64,000 nucleotides of DNA, taken from contig NZ_CP134609.1 of the NCBI RefSeq assembly GCF_031844705.1, positions 248,001 to 312,000 of the forward strand, written 5' to 3'. The stretch's first letter is position 1, and the number at the start of each line of letters is the position of its first letter. Source of the DNA: Streptomyces sp. ITFR-16. Lineage in GTDB: Bacteria; Actinomycetota; Actinomycetes; Streptomycetales; Streptomycetaceae. Made by a program: the position numbers and the translations under genes. The notes beneath the pieces were generated by a model. The model was given only the letters and a program-made list of their open reading frames with translations, was not told the origin of the DNA and made no database searches. Positions 7,222 to 15,767 of the stretch are shown one piece after another.

Positions 7222-8253
7222 ATGGGCGGATCGACGAGGGCGCGCAGATGGAGAGCCGTGGCGACCGGGGCGCTGGTGGGCTCGGTCGCGCTGGTCCTCG
7301 GCGGCTGCGGGGTGGTCACCACGAAGGAGGACCGGCGGTTCGCCGTGAAGCTCGCCGACGAGCACTACCCGGGCGTCCTCAGGGTGATCGGGGCGCACAC
7401 CCTCTTCCCGCAGGCGAGCGGCTCGGAGATCACCTTCGCGGTGACCGACGACCCCGACGCCGTCGTCCGGATCCGGGTGGACGCGAAGGCGGGCACCTGC
7501 AACACCCACGCGTGCGGGGGTGTGCTCGACGAGGCGGTCGAGCGCGGCCGGCGCGACGCGGACCTGCTGCGCGTCCTGGTCGGCACGTTCGAGCGCTGCG
7601 GCCACGAGGTGATCGGGGTCGAGCCGTCCACCGGCGCCCCCTGGATCGTGGCCGAGCCGACCGACGCCACCGTGGCCCCGGTGCTCAAGGACATCGGTGC
7701 GTGCGTCCGGCAGTGGGTGGAGGCCCGGGAGGCGAAGGACCCGTCCGCGAAGAAGGAGGGGGCGTCGGTGAACCTCGTCTCCCGCGCCGTCGCGGAGAAG
7801 CGCCCGACCGGCAAGGCGTCGCAGCCGACAGCGATGCGCCTGAGCGCGACACCGCTGCTGGCGGCCCTGCACGCGCACCCGTACTTCGCCGCGAGCTACG
7901 CGGTGGTGGACGGGCGTATCGACACCACGGGCAGCGCCCGGATCGTCAGACCGTTCACGGAGCAGCAGAAGTTCGCCAGGACCGTGCAGAGCGGTGTGAA
8001 GGAGCGGCTCCGGACCACTCACCCCCGGGTGCAGATCAGCGACTTCGACTGGGTGTGGCAGCTGGAGCCGGGCACCGTCGACCGGTTCACCGGCTATGTC
8101 CTGTACTGCGAGGAGCCGGACGGCGAGAAGACGTGCCTGGGCGACCGGGCCGTCGTGGTGACGACGGACGGGGACGGCCGTCCGATCGGTGAGCTGCGGC
8201 CGGTCGGCAAGGTGCGCGAGGGCCGGGGCCCGCTCCGGCTGCCCCCGCTGTGA
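7222..8253 (+). CDS. Streptomyces lipoprotein (SCO7460-like)
   Basis: A 343-residue exported lipoprotein. Basic residues at 6-11, a hydrophobic run (ATGALVGSVALVLGG) and the lipobox LGGC put the lipidated cysteine at residue 29. The mature part begins VVTTKEDRRFAVKLADEHYPGV and contains four further cysteines (CNTHACGG, RCGH, GACV) and later YCEEPDGEKTCLGD, so disulfides outside the membrane are likely. I believe it resembles the family annotated as SCO7460-type lipoproteins, whose function is unknown. The ribosome-binding site is GGGGGC. The upstream inverted repeat may control it. Confidence 0.8.
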   Translation: MGGSTRARRWRAVATGALVGSVALVLGGCGVVTTKEDRRFAVKLADEHYPGVLRVIGAHTLFPQASGSEITFAVTDDPDAVVRIRVDAKAGTCNTHACGGVLDEAVERGRRDADLLRVLVGTFERCGHEVIGVEPSTGAPWIVAEPTDATVAPVLKDIGACVRQWVEAREAKDPSAKKEGASVNLVSRAVAEKRPTGKASQPTAMRLSATPLLAALHAHPYFAASYAVVDGRIDTTGSARIVRPFTEQQKFARTVQSGVKERLRTTHPRVQISDFDWVWQLEPGTVDRFTGYVLYCEEPDGEKTCLGDRAVVVTTDGDGRPIGELRPVGKVREGRGPLRLPPL

Positions 8254-8278
8254 GGCCGCCGCTCCCGCACGCCTGCGG

Positions 8279-9796
8279 TCAGGGCCGCTCGGGAGCGTAG
8301 GTGTACGGGCGCCACAGCGCGCGGACCGACGCGCTGTCCTCCCAGACGCCGGGCTCCGCGGCCGGGTCCGGCGCGCCCCAGATCCGGACCGGTCGGCCGG
8401 AGTCGTCGCCGAGCGGCTCCCATCCCGGATCGCCGGTGGCCGCGAAGCGGGACCAGGCCCTCGTCATCCGCTCCGCCAGGTGCCGGTCCTCCGGCGTCGG
8501 AGGCCCGCCGATGAGGAAGTGGACGCTCTCCTCGTCCACGTTCCCGAAGGCGAACGGGATGTCCGCGCAGTGCCAGGCGTACACCGCGGGACCCGGTCCG
8601 CAACGCTGACGGGCGAAGCGTGAGAGGAACGCAACCCCGCCTGCCCGCGCGTGCGCGGCGGCGAGCCGGTTGCTGTACTCGCCGAACATCAGGTCTCCGT
8701 ACACCGCCAGGTGGATGTCACGCACGTCCGCGCCCGGCAGGAGGGCCCGGTACCCCTCGGTCAGCGTGTCCGGGAGACCGAAGTCCGCCGCGAACCGGGC
8801 GAGTTGCTCGTCCGTGTTGACCTCGGCACAGCTGCCGACGGCGGCCGGCAGGAGGTATTCCTGGGTGGTGTGGCAGACGAGCAGGTCGATGTCCGGGGCG
8901 GCCCCGGCCCCGACGAGGTCCAGGGGCTCACCGCGCAGCACCTGTCCGTCGACGACCGGCCCGTACAGGACGGGGTCCCAGTGGAGGTGCCCGGATCCGG
9001 GGTCCTTCCGGTAGCGGTCGGTCACGGCGTCGGAGGCGCGCACCAGGCTCTGCGGCGACGCGGCGGCCAGCCCGGCGCGGGTCGCGGGGACACCGGCCTC
9101 GGCGGCGACCTGCTCCATGAGGCGCGCGGCGAGTGCCGGTGCGAAGCAGGGACCGACCGCACTGTGGGCCACCGCGCGCCGGAACAGCCCCCGGGCGCCG
9201 TCCATCGTCATCAGGCAGGCCACGGAGGTCGCGCCCGAGGACTGTCCGGCCACGGTGACCTGGTCCGGGGCCCCGCCGAACGCGGCGATGTTGTCGCGGA
9301 CCCACTCCAGCGCGGCGACCTGGTCGAGCAGCCCCCGGTTGGGCGGGCAGTCGGGCCCGGCGCCGGCCGGGACGTGGCCGAAGCCCTCGAAGCCGAGGCG
9401 GTAGTTGAGGGTGACCACGACCAGACCGGTGCGGGCCAGGGCCGTACCGTCGAAGTCCGGCTGCGCGCCGGACCCGAAGGTGTAGGCACCGCCGTGGATC
9501 CAGACCAGCACCGGCAGGGGGCCGGTCGCGGAGGCCGGGGTCCAGACGTTGAGGCGGAGGATGTCCTCGTCGCCGGGTGACCAGCTGGGTGCGCCCGGGA
9601 GTTCGGCCGACTGGGGCGCCACCGGGCAGTGGTCCACACAGCCGAGGGTGCCGGCCCAGGGCGTGCGGGGGTGTGGCGCCGCGAACCGGCGGGCACCGAA
9701 GGGCGGTTCGGCATAGGGGATGCCGAGGACGGCGACCACACCGTCGTGCGGATCGCGTCCCCGTACCCGCCCGCACGCCGTGTCGAAGACAGTCAT
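8279..9796 (-). CDS. Type-B carboxylesterase/lipase
   Basis: A 505-residue alpha/beta-hydrolase of the carboxylesterase type-B family (pnbA-like). The start GRVRG...VLGIPYAEPPFGARRF and the oxyanion segment VWIHGGAYTFGS are typical. The nucleophile elbow is GQSSGA, with the family's GESAGA changed at two places but the serine kept. NVDEESVHF and AWHCADIPFAF hold the histidine region. No signal peptide is seen, so it is probably cytoplasmic. It acts on ester substrates that cannot be predicted. It stands alone, convergent with the lipoprotein gene (stops 25 bases apart). Confidence 0.92.
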   Translation of the reverse strand: MTVFDTACGRVRGRDPHDGVVAVLGIPYAEPPFGARRFAAPHPRTPWAGTLGCVDHCPVAPQSAELPGAPSWSPGDEDILRLNVWTPASATGPLPVLVWIHGGAYTFGSGAQPDFDGTALARTGLVVVTLNYRLGFEGFGHVPAGAGPDCPPNRGLLDQVAALEWVRDNIAAFGGAPDQVTVAGQSSGATSVACLMTMDGARGLFRRAVAHSAVGPCFAPALAARLMEQVAAEAGVPATRAGLAAASPQSLVRASDAVTDRYRKDPGSGHLHWDPVLYGPVVDGQVLRGEPLDLVGAGAAPDIDLLVCHTTQEYLLPAAVGSCAEVNTDEQLARFAADFGLPDTLTEGYRALLPGADVRDIHLAVYGDLMFGEYSNRLAAAHARAGGVAFLSRFARQRCGPGPAVYAWHCADIPFAFGNVDEESVHFLIGGPPTPEDRHLAERMTRAWSRFAATGDPGWEPLGDDSGRPVRIWGAPDPAAEPGVWEDSASVRALWRPYTYAPERP

Positions 9797-10031
9797 CCCC
9801 AGCCCCTTTGTTCACCCTCGCCCCGCCCGCCCCGGCCGGGTGCGGTGATCATGGTGACAGAGCGTCCGGCATCGGACGACTCCTTTAGGCGCCCGGCCCG
9901 GCACCGAGCCCACCGGGGGCATTCGAGCCACCGGGCCGCAGGGACCGGCGGGAAACTATGCTCGCTGCCGGACGTGCGGACGCGCGCGTCGAGCTGCGGG
10001 CGCCCGCCCGCTCCCGCCCAGGAGCCCCGCC

Positions 10032-11315
10032 ATGACATCCTCCGCCGACGACGCCACGTGGGACGGACTGTGGCACCGTTCGCCGTACGTTCCGCACAGC
10101 CCCCTGAGCGAGCGGACCCGCCGGCCCGACGACCTGCCGCGTACCCTGCTGCCGTCCCCGCCCGGCCTGCGCCGGCCGGTCGTCTTCGACCCCGCGCTCA
10201 AGCAGTACGCGGACGCCTACCGCGCCGGGGAGCCCCGCTTCGACGACCCCGGGGCCGCCCGCGCCTGGCACCGCGCCCGGCGCACGGCCCTGGACACCGT
10301 CCTCGCGGCCGTCGCCGCCGGGCCGTGGGCGGACCATCTGGTGCTGCGGGGAAGCGTGTTGATGGCCACCTGGTTCGGGGAGTCGGCGCGCGACCCGGGC
10401 GATCTGGACTTCGTCGTGGTCCCGCAGGACTGGGCGATGGACTCCCCGCGCACGGAGTCGCTCTTCGAGACCGTCGCCCGGGACGCGCGGACCGCCGCCT
10501 GCGGGCCCGTCCGGATCGACGCGGCCGGCCTGGTGACCGAGGACATCTGGACGTACGAACGTGTGCCGGGCCGCCGCATGGTGCTGCCGTGGACAGCCCC
10601 CGGGATCCCGGGCGGCACCGTCCAGGTCGATGTGGTGTTCAACGAGGCACTGCCGCAACCGCCGGTCCGCACGCGGCTGCGCCCCCTCGGCGACGGCCCA
10701 GGCTGCCGGGTCCTGGCCGCCTCCCCCGGCCTGTCGCTGGCCTGGAAACTGCTCTGGCTGGTCAGCGACGCCTATCCGCAGGGCAAGGACCTGTACGACG
10801 CGGTGCTGCTGGCCGAGCACACCCCGCCCCGCTACGACACGGTGCGCGCCGCCTTCGCTCTCGCGGGCGCCGACGGGCTGCGGCCCGCCGGGCGCTGGTG
10901 GATCGAGACCCTGGGCGTGGAGACGGGCTGGGAGCACTTCGTCGCCGACTACCCCTGGGTGACCGACACCGCGGCCGGACTCACCCGGCGTCTGGGCCGG
11001 GCGCTGGAGCCGATGCTCGCCGAGGCGGAGCCGCCCGGCGAGACTCCGTACGACCGCTGGGCGCGCTGGCTTGCTCCGCTGGTGGCGGTCACACGGGAGA
11101 GGGCTCCCGCCGATCCCGCGTCCGTCCTGGGACACCTCGCGGGCGGCGGTTTCGAGGGGCTCGCGGCGGCCGTGGTGGTCGTGCGGGAGGTCTGCGGGCC
11201 CGAGCGGGTGAGCGAGCGGGACGCGCTCGCCGCCGTACTGGCCCGGGAGGACAACTGGCGTTACTGGCGGGAGAATCCCCAGTACTGCCGCCGGGCACTG
11301 GAGCTGCTGCGCTGA
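10032..11315 (+). CDS. AbiEii/AbiGii-type nucleotidyltransferase, orphan
   Basis: A 427-residue protein. The nucleotidyltransferase core is seen at about residues 95-135: LVLRGSVLMATWFG, then DPGDLDFVVVP, giving the GS...DxD pattern used to bind metal and NTP. The middle segment VQVDVVFNE supplies the third carboxylate and LAWKLLWLVSD a conserved helix (K for the NTP). This fits the AbiEii toxin fold of type IV toxin-antitoxin/abortive infection systems, but no AbiEi-like antitoxin with a winged helix is adjacent. Many such orphan genes in Streptomyces have no tested role. Start ATG with GGAGC upstream. Confidence 0.82.
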   Translation: MTSSADDATWDGLWHRSPYVPHSPLSERTRRPDDLPRTLLPSPPGLRRPVVFDPALKQYADAYRAGEPRFDDPGAARAWHRARRTALDTVLAAVAAGPWADHLVLRGSVLMATWFGESARDPGDLDFVVVPQDWAMDSPRTESLFETVARDARTAACGPVRIDAAGLVTEDIWTYERVPGRRMVLPWTAPGIPGGTVQVDVVFNEALPQPPVRTRLRPLGDGPGCRVLAASPGLSLAWKLLWLVSDAYPQGKDLYDAVLLAEHTPPRYDTVRAAFALAGADGLRPAGRWWIETLGVETGWEHFVADYPWVTDTAAGLTRRLGRALEPMLAEAEPPGETPYDRWARWLAPLVAVTRERAPADPASVLGHLAGGGFEGLAAAVVVVREVCGPERVSERDALAAVLAREDNWRYWRENPQYCRRALELLR

Positions 11316-11323
11316 TCCGCCGG

Positions 11324-11611
11324 TCAGCCCGCCTGGCCGATGGCGCTGCGGAGCATGGCCACGGTGGTCGCCGCCGCGGCCCGTTCCGCGTCGTCGCCGG
11401 TGGCGCGCACCCGTTCATCCAGCAGCACCACGGCCGCCTGGAGCACACCGACCCGTACCGGAACGCTCTGCATGGCCGTCAGCACGGCGGCCGCCTGTTC
11501 GGCGGGCGTGGCGGTCGCGGCCTGCGGAATGAGGGTGGAGATACCGCGCCCGAGCGCACGGTCACGAGGCGGCTGAGCCGCGGCTGTGGTCACCGCAGAA
11601 TTCTGCCGCAC
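11324..11611 (-). CDS. Small conserved Streptomyces protein
   Basis: A 95-residue protein (GTG start at 11611; a GTG at 11593 is an alternative). The stretch PPRDRALGRGISTLIP at about 14-29 recalls the N-terminal LGRGLxALIP box of ParB, but there is no ParB nuclease-like or DNA-binding domain after it. The rest is an alanine-rich helical region. A perfect 12-bp palindrome (GCAGAATTCTGC, 11595-11606) overlaps the start region. Its function is unknown. It lies between the AbiEii-type gene (convergent, stops nine bases apart) and a MarR gene on the same strand. Confidence 0.6.
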   Translation of the reverse strand: MRQNSAVTTAAAQPPRDRALGRGISTLIPQAATATPAEQAAAVLTAMQSVPVRVGVLQAAVVLLDERVRATGDDAERAAAATTVAMLRSAIGQAG

Positions 11612-11628
11612 CCGGTACCCGGAATCGG

Positions 11629-12093
11629 TCAGCGACCTGCCCGCCCCGGCCCCGAACCGTCCTCCGTGCGGTCGTGCACCCGCTTCAACAGGGCCGTCAG
11701 CTGCTTGCGTTCACGGGCGTTCAGCGGGGCCAGGACGGTGTCCTGCACATCGAGCGCCTCGGCCTGGAGGCCGTCGAGCAGCGTCCGGCCGGCCGGGGTG
11801 ACGGTGACCGTGACCCGCCGCCGGTCGCCGGTGTCGCGCTCCCGCTCCACCAGTCCCGCCGCGCCGAGTTCGTCCACGATCTTCACGATGTCGCTGCGGT
11901 CGATCGAGAGCCGCGCCGCGAGTTCGCGCTGCACATGGGGGCCGAAATCGGCCAGGGCGGCCAGCACCGCCATGTGGCGCAGCCGCAGCCCGCGCTCGGC
12001 CAGCCGCTCCGCGAGCCGGCTGCGGGCCGTCTTCCCGGTCTTCGACATGAGGTAGGTCGTGAGTCCCAGGAGGCTGGGCGGGGTCTCGTTCAT
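11629..12093 (-). CDS. MarR-family transcriptional regulator
   Basis: A 154-residue winged-helix repressor from the ATG at 12093; an upstream in-frame start at 12132 would run through the operator-like palindromes and is rejected. The recognition region reads VQRELAARLSIDRSDIVKIVDELGAAGLVERERDTGDRR, and the wing ends in RRVTVTVTPAGR, as in MarR. It lies 52 bases downstream of adhP on the same strand, so it probably senses a small organic or electrophilic compound linked to alcohol/aldehyde metabolism. No redox-active cysteine is seen. Confidence 0.9.
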   Translation of the reverse strand: MNETPPSLLGLTTYLMSKTGKTARSRLAERLAERGLRLRHMAVLAALADFGPHVQRELAARLSIDRSDIVKIVDELGAAGLVERERDTGDRRRVTVTVTPAGRTLLDGLQAEALDVQDTVLAPLNARERKQLTALLKRVHDRTEDGSGPGRAGR

Positions 12094-12113
12094 CACGTAT
12101 ATCGTAGGGCCCC

Positions 12114-12134
12114 ACCCATCATGGGTGCGCACCC
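12114..12134. promoter_or_regulatory. Overlapping palindromes in front of the MarR gene
   Basis: ACCCATCATGGGT (12114-12126, six-base arms around one base) overlaps the perfect palindrome GGGTGCGCACCC (12123-12134). They sit 21-41 bases before the MarR start, between adhP and marR, and are a good candidate for an autoregulatory operator. Confidence 0.6.
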
Positions 12135-12145
12135 ACCAATGCGGC

Positions 12146-13171
12146 TCAGACCGCTGTGGCGCCCAGGTCGAACACGAGGCGGCCGGACACCTTGCCCGCC
12201 AGCACCTCGTCGATCGACGTGTTGATGTCGGCCAGGTCCCGGCTCTCGCGGACCACTCGGGTACGGCCGAGGCGGTGCAGCCGGAACACCTCGGCGAGGT
12301 CCTCGCGGGTGCCGACGATCGATCCGACGACCTTCGTGCCGTTCAGGACCGTGTCGAAGACCGGGAGTTCCAGTTTCCCCTCCGCCGGGAGCGCCACCAG
12401 GACCAGGGTGCCACCCCGGCGCAGCGCCCCGTAGGCGGCGCCGAAGGACTCGTTGCTCACCGCGAGCGAGATCGCCGCGTCGGCGCCGCCGATGCGGTGG
12501 GTCTCCGCGGCCACGTCCTGGACGCGGGCGTCGATGACATGGTCGGCGCCCAGCTCCCGGGCGAGGGCAAGTTTCTCGTCGGTGACATCGACGGCGACGG
12601 TCTCGGCGCCGAAGATCCGGGCGTACTGGAGGGCGAGGTGTCCGAGGCCGCCGATGCCGGAGACGAGGGCGCGGGTGCCGGGCCGCGCCCCGGAGAGCTT
12701 CACGGCCTTGTACGTGGTGACCCCGGCGCATGTCAGGGGCGCGGCGTCCAGCGGGTCGATGCCCTCGGGCACGGGCACGACGTAGGTGCCGTGGGCGAGG
12801 GCGTACTCGGCGTGGCTGCCGTCGACCGAGTAGCCGCTGTTGCGCTGCTCCAGGCAGAGCGTCTCCCAGCCGGAGACGCAGTGGTCGCAGTGCCCGCACG
12901 CCTCGCCGAGCCAGGGGATGGCGACCCGGTCCCCCACCGCGAGATGGGTGACCCGGTCACCGGCGGCCTCCACGATGCCGATGCCCTCGTGCCCGGGGAC
13001 GAACGGCGGGCTCGGCTTGACCGGCCAGTCGCCCCGGGCGGCGTGGATGTCGGTGTGGCACAGCCCGGAGGCCTCCATCCGCACGAGGACCTGGTGCCCC
13101 GCCGGGACGGGAACCGGGCGGTCCTCGACGACCAGGGGCTCGGTGAAGCTCCGGACAACGGCGGCTCTCAT
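12146..13171 (-). CDS. adhP: Zinc-dependent alcohol dehydrogenase AdhP
   Basis: A 341-residue medium-chain dehydrogenase that oxidises primary alcohols with NAD+. The catalytic zinc ligands are in SGLCHTDIHAARGDWP (Cys) and PFVPGHEGIG (His, Glu). The four structural-zinc cysteines are in CGHCDHCVSGWETLC. The Rossmann loop is GIGGLGHLALQYA, followed by VDVTDEKLALARELGADHVID; the Asp after the second strand indicates NAD(H). Length equals the AdhP norm. A short dyad lies in its promoter, and a MarR gene follows on the same strand. Confidence 0.95.
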   Translation of the reverse strand: MRAAVVRSFTEPLVVEDRPVPVPAGHQVLVRMEASGLCHTDIHAARGDWPVKPSPPFVPGHEGIGIVEAAGDRVTHLAVGDRVAIPWLGEACGHCDHCVSGWETLCLEQRNSGYSVDGSHAEYALAHGTYVVPVPEGIDPLDAAPLTCAGVTTYKAVKLSGARPGTRALVSGIGGLGHLALQYARIFGAETVAVDVTDEKLALARELGADHVIDARVQDVAAETHRIGGADAAISLAVSNESFGAAYGALRRGGTLVLVALPAEGKLELPVFDTVLNGTKVVGSIVGTREDLAEVFRLHRLGRTRVVRESRDLADINTSIDEVLAGKVSGRLVFDLGATAV

Positions 13172-13242
13172 GGGTGCTCCTCCGGTCGACGCGTCGCGCC
13201 GGGCGGGCCGTCGTGGTCGGCACGGCCCCGGCGCGCAAGCCT

Positions 13243-13259
13243 CGAAACAGAGTATTTCG
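13243..13259. promoter_or_regulatory. Inverted repeat upstream of adhP
   Basis: CGAAA-N7-TTTCG lies about 75 bases upstream of the adhP ATG in an AT-richer patch. It is a possible operator for adhP; it does not resemble the palindromes in front of the MarR gene. Confidence 0.4.
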
Positions 13260-13301
13260 GATGGCCGGTTCTCGCTCCTTGTCCCTCGGGAGCCCGGGGC
13301 G

Positions 13302-13853
13302 TCAGCCCTTGGCCCAGGTGCGCATGGCGGCGCGCGAGGAGAAGTTGGCGACGTCCTTGTCGAACGGCTGGTCGGTGTACTGGTGGATGCGCCAGGACGC
13401 CTTGATGCGGGGCTTTCCGGCCGTGACGTAGTCGGCGATCCAGAGCCCGTCGCCGGCGTACGAGGTCGTGTCGTGATTCAGCCAGAAGTAGCGGTTGCAG
13501 TAGAGCAGGACCCGGTGGTGCGGCCGGCGTTTCTTGACCTCCCGGATGAAACGGTCCTTCTCGGCATTGCTGGCCCGGGTGCCCTCGCCGTTCTGCTCCC
13601 AGTCGACGGCGAGCAGTTCGCCTGCCTTCTCGGGCGCCTTGCTCAGGAAGTATTCCGCCTGTGCCGAGATATTCCCGGGCCACAGGAAGTGATAGAAGCC
13701 GACCACGCATTCGGCGTCCCGCGCGCGTTTCGTCTGCTCGGCCAGGCGTGGATTGACATAGGAACGGCCCTCGGTGGCCTTGATGAGGACGAAATCGAGT
13801 CCGTCCGTGTCGAAGGAGGACTGATAGGCGCTGACGTCGACACCGTGCAGCAT
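13302..13853 (-). CDS. GH25 family lysozyme (muramidase) without signal peptide
   Basis: A 183-residue single-domain N-acetylmuramidase. The family start MLHGVDVSAYQ, the FVLIKATEG strand, GFYHFLWPGN and the acid pair in LAVDWEQNGEG (DxE) are all present, as are LYCNRYFW and a C-terminal WRIHQYTDQPFD. The enzyme cuts the MurNAc-GlcNAc bond of peptidoglycan. No signal peptide or wall-binding domain is visible, unlike secreted streptomycete muramidases. It may be released by lysis, exported by another route, or derive from a phage endolysin. ATG 13853 (AAGGCGG upstream) is preferred over a GTG at 13859. Codon use is a little less GC-rich than the neighbours. Confidence 0.9.
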   Translation of the reverse strand: MLHGVDVSAYQSSFDTDGLDFVLIKATEGRSYVNPRLAEQTKRARDAECVVGFYHFLWPGNISAQAEYFLSKAPEKAGELLAVDWEQNGEGTRASNAEKDRFIREVKKRRPHHRVLLYCNRYFWLNHDTTSYAGDGLWIADYVTAGKPRIKASWRIHQYTDQPFDKDVANFSSRAAMRTWAKG

Positions 13854-14046
13854 GGGCACCGCCTTACAAGTGGTCCACGTGATTCCGCTTTCTTCCCTGT
13901 TACGTGCCCCCGGTGGACGGGTCCCATCCGCCGAGCCGGAGGTGAATCCTTTTTGCGGTCACCCGGAATAGGGCGCGGCGGCCCCTGGTTGGTGATCCGG
14001 CGAGACCCGTTTCACGTATCGCTCGCACCACCGGAAGGTCGGATCC

Positions 14047-14706
14047 ATGAAGATCGGCATCATCGGCGCAGGGAACATCGGCGGCAACCTCACCCGGCGG
14101 CTCACCGCACTGGGCCACGAGGTCTCCGTCGCCAATTCACGCGGTCCCCAGACGCTCGCCGCGCTGGTCGAGGAGACCGGGGCCACCGCGGTGACCGCGG
14201 CCGAGGCGGCGAAGGGCGCCCAGGTCGTGGTCGTCACCGTGCCGCTGAAGGCGGTGCCGGATCTGCCCGCCGGCCTCCTCGACGGCGCCGCCGAGGGTGT
14301 CGCCGTCATCGACACCGGCAACTACTACCCGCAGCAGCGCGACGGCCGCATCGCCGCGATCGAGGAGGGGCTGACGGAGAGCCGCTGGACGGAGAGCCAG
14401 ATCGGTCACCCCGTCGTCAAGGCCTTCAACGGGACGTACGCGCAGGACATCCTCGACAAGGGCCGGCCGCAGGGCACCGCGGGCCGGCAGGCGCTGCCGG
14501 TCGCGGGTGACGACGCGGCCGCCAAGCAGACCGTCCGTGACCTGATCGACGAGCTGGGCTTCGACACCGTGGACGCCGGCGGCATCGACGAGTCGTGGCG
14601 CCAGCAGCCGGGAACTCCCGTGTACGGCAACCAGGGTGACGTCGCCGCGATCGAGAAGGCGCTGGCAGCCGCGTCCCCCGAGCGCACCGCGGAGTGGCGG
14701 GCCTGA
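14047..14706 (+). CDS. F420:NADPH oxidoreductase-like dinucleotide-binding protein
   Basis: A 219-residue protein that begins with a Rossmann fold: MKIGIIGAGNIGGNLTRRL, then VSVANSRGP, where Ser/Arg after the second strand would hold the 2'-phosphate of NADPH. VVVTVPLKAVPDLP and VIDTGNYYPQQRDG follow the order of F420:NADP oxidoreductases (FNO). The C-terminal part LPVAGDDAAAKQTVRDLIDELGFDTVDAGGI is also FNO-like. Whether it reduces F420 or another substrate cannot be told; the family is broad. GGAAGG precedes the ATG. It could supply F420H2 to enzymes such as the LLM protein at 867-1796. Confidence 0.82.
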   Translation: MKIGIIGAGNIGGNLTRRLTALGHEVSVANSRGPQTLAALVEETGATAVTAAEAAKGAQVVVVTVPLKAVPDLPAGLLDGAAEGVAVIDTGNYYPQQRDGRIAAIEEGLTESRWTESQIGHPVVKAFNGTYAQDILDKGRPQGTAGRQALPVAGDDAAAKQTVRDLIDELGFDTVDAGGIDESWRQQPGTPVYGNQGDVAAIEKALAAASPERTAEWRA

Positions 14707-14712
14707 GAACAC

Positions 14713-14751
14713 GGCGTGCGGCTCGCGGGCACTGCCCGCGAGCCGCACGCC
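14713..14751. terminator. 18-bp perfect-stem bidirectional terminator
   Basis: A perfect 18-base stem (14713-14730 with 14734-14751) closes on a three-base loop, between convergent stops at 14706 and 14780. It is among the strongest hairpins in the window. Confidence 0.9.
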
Positions 14752-14779
14752 GCCACCGTCCTGACCCCGCCTGCCGGGG

Positions 14780-15652
14780 TCAGTCGTCGAAGCCCGTGCC
14801 CCGGCTGACCTTCTCCCAGGCCAGCGTCTCGGCGCGGGAGGCGTCGAGGGCACCGAGGACCGCGTCCGTCGCGTCGTTGCCGAGCGGCAGCCGCAGCGGG
14901 GTGTCCTCGGCGGCCAGGGCGGTCAGGATGGCGGCCGCCGCCTTGTCCGGGTCGCCCTCCTGCTTGCCGTCCGAGCCGGGGAGGCCGCTGCGGACCGGGC
15001 CCACGGTCTCCTCGTAGGCGGGCAGCGCCGCAGACTGCCGCAGGGCGCCGCCGCCGGCGAACCCCGTCCGGAACGAGCCGGGTTCGACGATCAGCACCTT
15101 GATCCCGTGCGGGGCCACCTCGGCCGCGAGCGCCTCGGACAGGCCCTCCAGGGCGAACTTGGTCGCGGAGTAGCCGCCGACGCCGGGGAAGGTGAACCTG
15201 CCGCCCATGCTGCTCATCTGGACCACCGCCCCGGAGCCGTTGCGGCGCATGTGCGGCAGCACCGCGCGCACCAGCGCGGCCGGTCCGAAGAAGTGCAGGT
15301 CCATGAGGTCGCGCAGCTCGCGGTCGCTCGTCTCCTCCACGGCTCCGACAAGCCCCATGCCGGCGTTGTTGACCAGCACGTCGACGCGTCCGTACCACAG
15401 GACGGTGTCCGCCACGACGTCCGCGATGCGCGCGGTGTCGGTGACGTCCAGCTGTACGGCGACGGCCCGGTCGGGATACGCGGCGACGAGGCCGTCGAGC
15501 GCCTCCGGCCTGCGGGCCGTGGCGACAACGGTGTCCCCGGCGGCGAGGGCGGCCGAGGCGATCGCGTGCCCGAAGCCCGAGGAGGCCCCGGTGATCAGCC
15601 AGACGCGTCCGGCGGCCTGCTCGCGGGCCTCTGTCGTGGGTACGGTGTTCAT
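14780..15652 (-). CDS. Short-chain dehydrogenase/reductase
   Basis: A 290-residue classical SDR. The cofactor loop is TGASSGFGHAIA, the NNAG motif is in VLVNNAGMGLVG, the catalytic serine lies in VVQMSSMGG and YSATK supplies Tyr and Lys. ATARR after the second strand suggests NADP(H). It matches the oxidoreductases whose genes stand divergent to LysR regulators in Streptomyces. Start ATG 15652 is preferred over an ATG four codons upstream. It shares an intergenic region of about 115 bases with the broken LysR gene, so its control has probably changed. Confidence 0.9.
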   Translation of the reverse strand: MNTVPTTEAREQAAGRVWLITGASSGFGHAIASAALAAGDTVVATARRPEALDGLVAAYPDRAVAVQLDVTDTARIADVVADTVLWYGRVDVLVNNAGMGLVGAVEETSDRELRDLMDLHFFGPAALVRAVLPHMRRNGSGAVVQMSSMGGRFTFPGVGGYSATKFALEGLSEALAAEVAPHGIKVLIVEPGSFRTGFAGGGALRQSAALPAYEETVGPVRSGLPGSDGKQEGDPDKAAAAILTALAAEDTPLRLPLGNDATDAVLGALDASRAETLAWEKVSRGTGFDD

Positions 15653-15743
15653 GTCCAACTCCATCGCTTCATCAGGTCGTTGCGGTGATTCAGTTATGTC
15701 ACCCGCGCCCCGCGACGGTCCAAGACAAGAACTCTCCGGATCG

Positions 15744-15761
15744 ATAAAGACGCCTTATGAT
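15744..15761 (+). promoter_or_regulatory. LysR-type box and -10 element of a leaderless LysR gene
   Basis: ATAAAGACGCCTTAT (15744-15758) has the T-N11-A form and the partial symmetry of LysR-regulator sites. It overlaps TATGAT (15756-15761), a good -10 hexamer that ends six bases before the LysR ATG. Transcription would then begin at or next to the ATG, giving a leaderless mRNA and autorepression when the regulator binds. Confidence 0.55.
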
Positions 15762-15767
15762 CCCAGC

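Noticed and set aside
12094..12132. N-terminal extension of the MarR protein from an earlier start
   Set aside because: The added 13 residues come from the palindromic operator-like DNA and have no MarR homology.
14713..14751. 18-bp perfect inverted repeat considered as a mobile-element end
   Set aside because: Three-base loop, location between two convergent stops and no transposase or target duplication; a terminator explains it.
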